A stretch of 54,503 bases of DNA, taken from assembly GCA_018714565.1 (NCBI GenBank), contig DVNH01000048.1:1-54503 (forward strand), written 5' to 3'. This stretch comes from Candidatus Merdicola faecigallinarum (GTDB lineage Bacteria; Bacillota; Clostridia; TANB77; CAG-508). The position numbers and the translations under genes are program-made. This document shows, piece by piece, positions 17,516 to 24,557 of the stretch. Positions within the stretch are counted from its first letter, which is position 1, and each line of letters opens with the position of its first letter. The notes beneath the pieces were generated by a model. The model was not told the origin of the DNA, ran no database searches, and saw nothing but the letters and a program-made list of their open reading frames with translations.

Positions 17516-19204
17516 TTAATAACTCTTTCTCATATCTTTTAGATTGATTTGTATCGTATCGGTTCCATTATAATGATTTATCTCTAAATTTCCTACAATA
17601 TCTACTCTATCTCCAATTAAGTATTCATTTGTTAAATATCCTAAATTAAATCCAATCACATTAATAATATAATTCGTATCTTTTAACGTTAATTTAATAT
17701 GTTTTCCTTCTGACAAAGCTCTTATAGAATCTATCTTTAAATTTTTATAGAAAAATAATGGTAATTTATTTCCCTCTCCAAAAGGCTCTAATTGTTCTAA
17801 ATCTTGCATCACTTCTTTTGTCATATCTTTTAATGTAATTTGTTTATCAATCCATAATTCAGGAATAATTTCCTCAATCTTATGCTGTTTTGCAATTGCT
17901 TCAAATTTTTGCTGAAATGGAATTAGATTTTCTTTTTTTAAACTTAGTCCTACTGCCATTTCATGTCCTCCATATTTTTCTAAGCATTCTCCACATTCGC
18001 ATAAAGCATCATGCAAATCAAATCCAGGAATACTTCTTCCAGATCCTTTGGCAATATCTCCTTCTATTCCTAATAATATGCTTGGTTTAAAATATAGATC
18101 CGTTACTTTAGAAGACACTATTCCAATTACTCCATGATGCCAATTTTCTCCTGCTACTACAATTGAACTATTTTTTTCCATCTGTTCCTTTTGTATCTTT
18201 TGAATTGCTTCTTCATAAATTTTTTTCTCAATTTCTTGCCTTAAACGATTATATTCGTTTAATTTTTCAGCAATTTTTTGTACTTCTTCTATATCTTTAC
18301 TTAAAAATAATTTAAGTGCTTCTTCTTCATGCCCCATTCTTCCACATGCATTAATTCTTGGGGCAATTCCGAAAGAAACTGCATTTGAATCAATCTTTTG
18401 ATATCCAATTGTTTGGATTAATGTTTTTAATCCTAAATTTTTCGTTACTTGTACTAATTTTAATCCTAATTTTGCAATTACTCTATTTTCTCCTACCAAT
18501 GGAACAATATCTGATATTGTCCCTACACATACTAAATCCAAATATTTTAAATATTCTTTTTCTTCTAACTCTAATTTTTTAGAAATTGCTTGAATCACTT
18601 TAAATACAACACCTACTCCTGCTAATCCTCGAAATGGATATGTATTGTCCTTTCTTTTAGCATCAATTACGGCAATTGCATTTGGTAATACTTCTCCTGC
18701 TTCATGGTGATCTGTTACAATTGTTTCAATTCCTAATGTTCTTGCATACTCAATTTCTTTTATACCAGAAATTCCGCAGTCTACTGTAATAATTAACGTA
18801 TTCTTGTTATTTGCAATGATATCAATAGCATCTTTGTTTAGTCCATACCCTTCATCTAAACGATTTGGAATATAGGTATCTGCTTTCAATCCTCTCTCTT
18901 CCAAGAATTGTTTTAATACTGTCGTACTTGTAATTCCATCTACATCATAATCACCATAGATTACTACTTTTTCTTTTTCTTCTATTGCCTTTATAATTCG
19001 ATCTACTGCAATATCCATATCTTTAAACAGAAATGGATCATAAAAATCGTTTCTTGTTGGATTTAAAAAAATTCTTGCTTCTTCTTCTGTTTTTACATTT
19101 CTATTCACTAAAATTTCTGACAATAATTCGCTAATTTTTAATTTATTCTTTATTCTATTTGCTTTTTCTTGATCGATATCATAAAATTTCCATTTTTTCG
19201 TCAT
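17516..19204 (-). CDS. recJ: Single-stranded-DNA exonuclease RecJ
   Basis: 5'-3' ssDNA exonuclease of recombination and mismatch repair. It has DHH domain motifs GDYDVDGITST, TVDCGISG and VTDHHEAGE, and the DHHA1 part with GGHEMAVGLSL followed by an OB domain. Met9 of the open frame (19204) is chosen because AAGGAG sits 7 bases upstream of it. The resulting 562 residues are the short clostridial form, without the C-terminal extension of Bacillus RecJ. It is upstream of and cotranscribed with relA. Confidence 0.95.
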   Translation of the reverse strand: MTKKWKFYDIDQEKANRIKNKLKISELLSEILVNRNVKTEEEARIFLNPTRNDFYDPFLFKDMDIAVDRIIKAIEEKEKVVIYGDYDVDGITSTTVLKQFLEERGLKADTYIPNRLDEGYGLNKDAIDIIANNKNTLIITVDCGISGIKEIEYARTLGIETIVTDHHEAGEVLPNAIAVIDAKRKDNTYPFRGLAGVGVVFKVIQAISKKLELEEKEYLKYLDLVCVGTISDIVPLVGENRVIAKLGLKLVQVTKNLGLKTLIQTIGYQKIDSNAVSFGIAPRINACGRMGHEEEALKLFLSKDIEEVQKIAEKLNEYNRLRQEIEKKIYEEAIQKIQKEQMEKNSSIVVAGENWHHGVIGIVSSKVTDLYFKPSILLGIEGDIAKGSGRSIPGFDLHDALCECGECLEKYGGHEMAVGLSLKKENLIPFQQKFEAIAKQHKIEEIIPELWIDKQITLKDMTKEVMQDLEQLEPFGEGNKLPLFFYKNLKIDSIRALSEGKHIKLTLKDTNYIINVIGFNLGYLTNEYLIGDRVDIVGNLEINHYNGTDTIQINLKDMRKSY

Positions 19205-19289
19205 TCCTATTCTCCTTAAATTAAACATTTCCCTATTATTTTATACCATTTTTGGCATTTTTAAAAGGTTTTTTATAGGATTTAAACGA

Positions 19290-19323
19290 AAAAAGGTAAA
19301 AACTTTTCCGTTTTTACCTTTTT
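19290..19323. terminator. Bidirectional terminator after the YugP-like gene
   Basis: Thirteen-base perfect arms (AAAAAGGTAAAAA / TTTTTACCTTTTT) around an 8-base loop. It lies between repeat copy C and the recJ start. Confidence 0.8.
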
Positions 19324-19328
19324 CTACT

Positions 19329-19415
19329 TTATTGCATAGGAAATTTCTGGAGTAACAAGGTTAAATTTCTTTCGTCTGTGCGATTACGAAGTAATGTGTA
19401 CATATGGCGATCTTA
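19329..19415 (+). repeat. Dispersed 3'-end element, copy C
   Basis: Order of motifs: TTATTGCATAGGAAATTTC, TGGAGTAACAAGGTTAAATT, then CTGTGCGATTACGAAGTAAT followed by GTGTACATATGGCGA. It lacks the second GAAATTTC unit. Relative to copies A, B and D one hairpin G-C pair is replaced by A-U (GAUUAC...GUAAU), keeping the stem. It fills the space between the metallopeptidase stop (19416-19418) and its terminator. Confidence 0.85.
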
Positions 19416-20120
19416 TTATCTGAAAGATTGAAGAAGAATGATTTCCATACAAAAAATAATTACTTTTACAAGTCCTCCAATAAAATATTGATAATTTGCA
19501 AGCCTTATTCCTTTTTCATTTAATTTATCGTACGCATTTATAATTTTTTCTTGGTCATCTTCCTTGATTATATTTTCTTGTTTCATATATTCTTTTGCTA
19601 TATATCTTGCTTTTATCATTGCATCCATTTCTAAATAACTTCGAATCATGTAAAAAACCGAATGTAAAATAAGCAAAACTATAATTTGCAATAAATAATT
19701 TTTTACTACTCCAACTGCCGTTAATATTATTAAAGCAATAAAATAAAGTTGATACAAATGAGAATAAATATTATGAAACAATAATATTCCTTTGTTTTGA
19801 ACAGAATGAATACATTCATGTGCAATTGTTTGAATTCTTGTATACGAATTTCGAATATTGGCAATCGTTATTGTATCTGTTAATACAAAATAAAAACTCG
19901 ATTCATTTTGATCATTTTCTTTTACTTTTGTGGTTTCATTGTTTAAACTTTTTAAAATTTTTTTAGCAATTTCTACATTTTCCGGAAAGTTATTTGTTAT
20001 TCTATTTAGATTTTCATTTGTTCCTATTTCTTTTATTTTTTTTAATTTTGCTTGAATTAAAATTTTAAGGCCTATTATTACAACAAGTAAAATTCCTATA
20101 ATTAATATATATTCCATCAT
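19416..20120 (-). CDS. YugP-like membrane zinc metallopeptidase
   Basis: An N-terminal membrane helix (EYILIIGILLVVIIGLKILI) is followed by a soluble loop and IAHECIHSVQ, an HExxH zinc motif placed like the AHECGHA motif of YugP-family (Zn_peptidase_2) proteins. At least three more hydrophobic segments follow. The conserved downstream stretch YLEMDAMIKARYIAKEY holds the likely third ligand region. About 234 residues, close to YugP. The frame opens at a TTG (20141) only two bases from the ribosome site. ATG at 20120 is preferred: a TTGGCT-AAG-AGCCAA hairpin between the site and the ATG would restore normal spacing. Cotranscribed with ylbF. Substrate unknown. Confidence 0.78.
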   Translation of the reverse strand: MMEYILIIGILLVVIIGLKILIQAKLKKIKEIGTNENLNRITNNFPENVEIAKKILKSLNNETTKVKENDQNESSFYFVLTDTITIANIRNSYTRIQTIAHECIHSVQNKGILLFHNIYSHLYQLYFIALIILTAVGVVKNYLLQIIVLLILHSVFYMIRSYLEMDAMIKARYIAKEYMKQENIIKEDDQEKIINAYDKLNEKGIRLANYQYFIGGLVKVIIFCMEIILLQSFR

Positions 20121-20150
20121 GAGCTTTTGGCTCTTAGCCAATTCTCCTTT
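20121..20150 (-). promoter_or_regulatory. Ribosome binding site separated from its start by a hairpin
   Basis: On the minus strand, AAAGGAGAA is followed by TTGGCTAAGAGCCAA, a 6-bp stem with a 3-base loop, then AAGCTC and ATG. Linear spacing is too long (about 23 bases). With the hairpin folded it is about 8. This decides the start of the metallopeptidase gene and could make its translation structure-dependent. Confidence 0.45.
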
Positions 20151-20156
20151 CTCTTT

Positions 20157-20492
20157 TTACATAATTACATCTTTTATTGCTTCACTTATAATTTTATTCA
20201 CATCTGCTATCATTACACTAAACTTAATTTCAGAATCAAAATATTGCTTTGCTTTTTCATTTTGAATTAATTTTGCATAAATGTCTTGTATCTCTTTTGC
20301 TTTTTCTTCTACTGGTTGTCCTCCTTTTATCATTAATTTTTGCATTTCTTGTCTTGCCATTTCAAATTGATTTATTTTTTCTTTTAGTTCTGGGTTTTGA
20401 TTGATTTCTTCTTTTATTTTTTTATATTCTTTATATTCTTCACTTTGTTTAATTTCTGTTGCTAATTTATTTGCAGTATCATAGATATTCAT
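20157..20492 (-). CDS. ylbF: YlbF/YmcA family protein
   Basis: Small all-helical protein of the Com_YlbF family, in Bacillus part of the Y-complex that helps RNase Y mature mRNAs and affects competence, biofilm and sporulation. Features are YDTANKLATEIKQSEEYKEY at the N-terminus and the amphipathic core with the family's NPELKEKINQFE. ATG at 20492 (MNIYDTAN) follows AAGGAGG; the longer open frame to 20564 runs back into the preceding gene and is rejected. 111 residues. RNase Y is encoded at 40.7 kb in the same window. Whether it is YlbF or YmcA proper cannot be told. Confidence 0.85.
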   Translation of the reverse strand: MNIYDTANKLATEIKQSEEYKEYKKIKEEINQNPELKEKINQFEMARQEMQKLMIKGGQPVEEKAKEIQDIYAKLIQNEKAKQYFDSEIKFSVMIADVNKIISEAIKDVIM

Positions 20493-20517
20493 ATTCTTTT
20501 CCTCCTTAATGTAATTT

Positions 20518-20539
20518 TGGCACGTAGTTCTACGTGCCA
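20518..20539. repeat. Perfect hairpin between the glycosyltransferase gene and ylbF
   Basis: Ten-base arms (TGGCACGTAG / CTACGTGCCA) with a 2-base centre lie in the 58-base gap, with the ylbF ribosome site a few bases beyond. There is no T-run on the minus strand, so an RNA-stability or processing hairpin is more likely than a terminator. Confidence 0.55.
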
Positions 20540-20550
20540 TTTTACTTCTT

Positions 20551-21843
20551 TTATGCATATGCATGTCTTTTCTTGAAACTTAATAAATTTGTAATTTCGT
20601 GTTCCGTATTCTTCGCTTTTTTTGCCTTCTTTGCTTTTTCCTGTTCGATTTCTCTTCTTTGTTTTTCTGCCATTGTTTGACAAATTGCTTTTTGGTAAGT
20701 AAAATGAGTGTCTTGTGCAATCTTAGCCCAATTATAATTGTCTCTTACTTTTATTTTCGCTTTTTTCGCTACACTAGCACATAATGCTGGATCATGTAAT
20801 AGAGCTAAAATAGAATCCGCAAGTGAGTTTGGATTTCCTGCATAACTTTTCATTCCGTTTACCCCATGTTCTACAATTTCGTTTAAACCACCCACATCAG
20901 AAACGACTACTGGAGTTCCTGATAACATTCCTTCTAGCGCTACAATTCCAAAAGGTTCATATGTACTAGGAAATACTGCTACATCTGCACATTTATACAT
21001 TTTTGCTACTTGCTTTGAATTTAAATATCCTGTGAAGTATACTTTTTGCGCAATTCCCATTGCCTGTACTTGTTCTTTTAGTTCATCCATCATTCCGCCT
21101 TTTCCAGCAATAATTAATTTTGCATCATGATATCCACTTAATATTTTAGGCATTGCTGCAATTACATGTTGGATTCCTTTTTCATATACAAGTCTTCCCA
21201 TAAATAAAATAATTTTTTCGTTATCTGCTGCATATTGTCTTCTAAATTCATAGTCTCGTTCTACACCATTGTACAAAGTTAAATTAACTCCATTTGGTAT
21301 TACATTTATCTTTTCAAAAGGAAGTCCAAATAATCTTTGTAATTCATTCTTCATATAATTACTATTTACAATTACTTCTGTTGCTTCATATGTAAGTAGC
21401 CATTCTGTATCATTAATATATCTTTGTACCTCATCATGAATTCCAGAATTTCTTCCTGCTTCTGTTGCATGTATTGTTGCAACAATTGGAATATGAAATG
21501 CATCCTTTAATGATTTAGCAGCATATGCTACTAACCAATCGTGTGCATGAATTACATCAAATGGACCTTCTTTATTGATAATTTCTGTTGCCTTTGCTAA
21601 CATATTAAAGTTCATTTGCATAATCCAATCAATGAAGTTATTTGGATTGATCATATAGTTATTCACTCTATATACATTAACACCTTTATCGTTTTCATAA
21701 TCCTCTACATTTCCTTCTTTGTATGTAACTACTGTTACTTCATGTCCATCTTTGATTAATCTTTTTGACAGATCATGCACGACTCTAGCAATTCCCCCTA
21801 CAATCCTAGGTGGATATTCCCAAGTTAGCATTAATATTTTCAT
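20551..21843 (-). CDS. GT4-family glycosyltransferase, glycogen-synthase-like
   Basis: Retaining GT-B glycosyltransferase. The N-terminal MKILMLTWEYPPRIVGGIAR (glycine-rich acceptor/donor loop as in glycogen/starch synthase-like enzymes), then DVIHAHDWL, NVIPNGVNL, the C-terminal Rossmann fold with LFMGRLVYEKGIQ, and PSTYEPFGIVALEGMLSGTP with its E-x7-E pair. It ends in a Lys/Glu/Ala-rich tail (about 395-420) not needed for the fold. 430 residues. Related clostridial genes are annotated as group 1 or glycogen synthases. The acceptor (glycogen, envelope polysaccharide or lipid) cannot be inferred. Upstream of ylbF, with a 58-base gap. Confidence 0.9.
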   Translation of the reverse strand: MKILMLTWEYPPRIVGGIARVVHDLSKRLIKDGHEVTVVTYKEGNVEDYENDKGVNVYRVNNYMINPNNFIDWIMQMNFNMLAKATEIINKEGPFDVIHAHDWLVAYAAKSLKDAFHIPIVATIHATEAGRNSGIHDEVQRYINDTEWLLTYEATEVIVNSNYMKNELQRLFGLPFEKINVIPNGVNLTLYNGVERDYEFRRQYAADNEKIILFMGRLVYEKGIQHVIAAMPKILSGYHDAKLIIAGKGGMMDELKEQVQAMGIAQKVYFTGYLNSKQVAKMYKCADVAVFPSTYEPFGIVALEGMLSGTPVVVSDVGGLNEIVEHGVNGMKSYAGNPNSLADSILALLHDPALCASVAKKAKIKVRDNYNWAKIAQDTHFTYQKAICQTMAEKQRREIEQEKAKKAKKAKNTEHEITNLLSFKKRHAYA

Positions 21844-22190
21844 TTAACTTTACCCCTTTCTTAAGCATTTTCTTTTGTTCTCTTTTTCCTCGTTTTATTG
21901 TATATAAAAAAGAATTAAAAGTAAATAATTTTTCCCAAAATAATTTATTTTTTTACATTTTATTTTTCTTTTCTATTTTTTGTTACATTTTTCCATCTTT
22001 TATTTTTTCCAATCACTCACTTTTTTCATTTTTATATTGTTAATTCTTCTCTTCTTAATCTTCTTTTTTCTGCTCAACTTTTGTAAATATTTTTTCTAGC
22101 TTAGCATATACTGAAGAATAGTAATTACATTATTTTTATTTTCTTATTCGAAAATTCACGCAATCATGGCGTAGTATAAGGAGGATTTTT
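21844..22190. other. Intergenic region between divergent glycosyltransferase and asnB genes
   Basis: 347 bases, extremely T-rich on the plus strand. The asnB ribosome site (TAAGGAGGA) is at its right end and the glycosyltransferase site (AAAGGGG) at its left. Both promoters must be here. I see no convincing -35/-10 pair, no T-box and no open frame with a ribosome site. Confidence 0.6.
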
Positions 22191-24039
22191 ATGTGTGGAA
22201 TTGTTGGATTTGCTAACTTTCAAAGAGATCTTTCTGTTGAAAAAGATCTCTTAATTTCCATGAACGAAAGCTTAAAAAAACGTGGACCGGATGAAGATGG
22301 ATATTTTCTTTCCCCCCATGTCGCTCTTGCTCACAAAAGACTAATTGTTATTGACCCTGCTCGGTGGCAAACAACCTATGATAGAAAATTTCGAAAACAA
22401 TCAATATACCATTGTATATAATGGACAAATTTATAATACTGCTGAATTAAAAGAGACTTTAACTGAAAAAGGATTTACTTTTTCTACTCATAGCGATACC
22501 GAAGTATTACTAAAAGGTTTTATTGCTTATGGATATGATATTGTCTCTCATTTAAATGGAATTTTCGCATTTGCTGTTTGGGATTCTAAAAAAGAAGAAT
22601 TATTTTTAGCGCGAGATCATTTCGGAGTAAAGCCTTTATTCTATACTCAAGTTGATAATCATTTTGTTTTTGCTTCTGAAATAAAAGCACTTTTTCAATT
22701 TCCTAATGTAGAAAAAATAGTAAATGATCAAGGACTTGGTGAACTATTTGGAATTGGTCCTAGCCATACGCCCGGTACCACTGTTTTTAAAAATATTTTT
22801 GAATTAAAACCTGCTCATTTTGCCATTTACAATCAATCCGGTTTTTCTACAAAACGCTATTGGAAATTCATTTCTAGGGAATATACAGATAATTTTAACA
22901 CCACGTGTGAAAAAGTCCGCTTCTTATTACAAGATGCTATTTCCAAACAGCTTGTCTCTGATGTTCCTCTTTGTACTTTCTTATCTGGTGGATTAGATTC
23001 TAGTATTATTACTGCATATGCTAGCCAATATTACAAAGAACATAACCTTGGACCTCTCCCAACTTATTCTGTAGACTATATCGATAATGATAAAAATTTT
23101 GTTAAAAGTGATTTCCAACCCAATTCGGATTCTCATTATATTGAACTTATGAAAAATCGCTTTCATACAAAACATCACACAATTGTCCTTGATACTCCTG
23201 AACTGGCGGATAGCTTAATGGATGCTATGATTGCACGAGACCTACCAGGAATGGCAGATGTTGATTCTTCTTTACTTTTATTTTGCAAAAATGTAAAGCC
23301 ATATGCTACTGTAGCACTTACAGGAGAATGTGCTGACGAAATTTTTGGTGGATATCCTTGGTTCTTTCGAGAAGATGCTTTATCTAGTCATACTTTTCCT
23401 TGGTCTATTGCAATCAAAGAAAGACAGGACCTCCTTCACCCTGATATTTCTAAAAAAATTAATTTAAAAGATTACATTGATTTTCGCTATCATGAAAGTT
23501 TAGATGAAGTAACTATTTTAGATTGTGATTCAAAAGAAACAGCAGAAAAGCGCAAAATTTCTTATCTTACTTTAAATTGGTTTATGCAAACTCTTCTAGA
23601 TCGTTCTGATCGTATGGCTATGTACCAAGGTTTTGAACTTCGTGTTCCATTCTGTGATTATCGTTTAGCTGAATATCTTTGGAATATTCCATGGGAAATA
23701 AAAGCTCTAAACGGAAGAGAAAAAGGATTACTTCGTTTTATTATGAAAGATATTTTACCTGAAGAAATCGTTGATCGAAAAAAGAGTCCTTATCCAAAAA
23801 CTCATAATCCTACTTATTTAAAAAGAGTAAAAGAAATGTTGAATGAAATCATGAAAAATCCAAATGCACCTATTTGCCAATTATTAAATCGCAATCAAAT
23901 TATGGAAATTTTAGAAACAAACGGAACTTCTTTTGCAAGACCTTGGTTTGGTCAATTAATGACTGGTCCACAGCTTATGGCTTATCTTTGCCAAGTAAAT
24001 ATGTGGCTTGAAAGGTATGAACCTAGGATTGAAATATAA
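22191..24039 (+). pseudogene. asnB: Asparagine synthetase B (glutamine-hydrolysing), with a +1 frameshift
   Basis: ATG at 22191 follows TAAGGAGGA and gives MCGIVGFANF: Cys2 is the class II glutaminase nucleophile, and RGPDEDGYF is present. After VIDP near 22358 the frame breaks: the expected LGGKQPMIENF continues one base later (extra base near 22359). The remaining frame carries VYNGQIYN, the ATP-pyrophosphatase motif SGGLDSS (near 22990), GECADEIFGGYPW and a full C-terminus to 24039. The corrected protein would be 615 residues, the normal size. All catalytic motifs survive on both sides, so the break is either very recent, a consensus error, or programmed. Unlike most neighbours, it is on the plus strand and stands alone. 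Confidence 0.9.
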
Positions 24040-24047
24040 ACTGTTTT

Positions 24048-24070
24048 AGAGGTCGCAAATTGCGACCTCT
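24048..24070. terminator. Perfect palindromic hairpin after asnB
   Basis: Eleven-base arms (AGAGGTCGCAA / TTGCGACCTCT) with a single central base lie 9 bases past the asnB stop. The T-tract is weak (GTTAGGAATTTATAAG), so termination may be inefficient. Confidence 0.6.
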
Positions 24071-24160
24071 GTTAGGAATTTATAAGAAATTTTATCATAT
24101 TTTAATATATTTTTAAGAAAAAGAAAGAGTAATAGATAATATTGTATCTACTACCCCTAG

Positions 24161-24183
24161 GTGTCGTCCGAAGACTTCCACCG
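24161..24183 (-). other. Structured GC-rich patch in the 3' UTR of the mutS-ORFan transcript
   Basis: On the minus strand the sequence folds as GGTG-GAA-GTC-TTCG-GAC-GA-CACC, with a C(UUCG)G tetraloop. A TAGATA/TATCTA hairpin followed by a T-rich stretch lies just beyond (about 24119-24155). It stands out from AT-rich surroundings. It may be part of a two-hairpin terminator. Confidence 0.4.
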
Positions 24184-24243
24184 CAATCCTTGAATATATT
24201 ATAATATATATTATTATTATATGCAATATTTTTAAAAATATTT

Positions 24244-24546
24244 TTATTTTTTTCTCAAAAAATTTATAAAATCATTTATTTTTTGTTCATCACTAGTAAA
24301 AATAATTTGGTCATAAATTTGTTTAGATATACAAGATTTTAAATTTTTAACATATTTTAAATAATCATTAATATTTCTATATATTTCATTATTATTTTTA
24401 TCCAATTTCTTTAATATGTATGAAACAAGTATAATATAATCTGTTATACCATTAAAACTTATTTTTTGTATTTTAGTATCATTTTCTATAACCTTATGTA
24501 ATGCTTTATTTGTATTTCTTTCTCTAAATCTTGTTATAAATTGCAC
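24244..24546 (-). CDS. Hypothetical 100-residue protein downstream of mutS
   Basis: I do not recognise it. A GTG at 24546 follows AAAGGA, which overlaps the mutS stop codon region, so it appears translationally linked to mutS (12-base gap). The product is predicted helical, rich in Ile, Asn and Lys, basic at the N-terminus (FITRFRERNTNKALHKVI), with no membrane segment, no cysteine pair and no known motif. Base composition is even more AT-rich than the neighbours, suggesting weak constraint or recent acquisition. It could be a real accessory protein or a spurious frame; the ribosome site and tight spacing favour real. Confidence 0.5.
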   Translation of the reverse strand: MQFITRFRERNTNKALHKVIENDTKIQKISFNGITDYIILVSYILKKLDKNNNEIYRNINDYLKYVKNLKSCISKQIYDQIIFTSDEQKINDFINFLRKK

Positions 24547-24557
24547 TAAATGATCCT

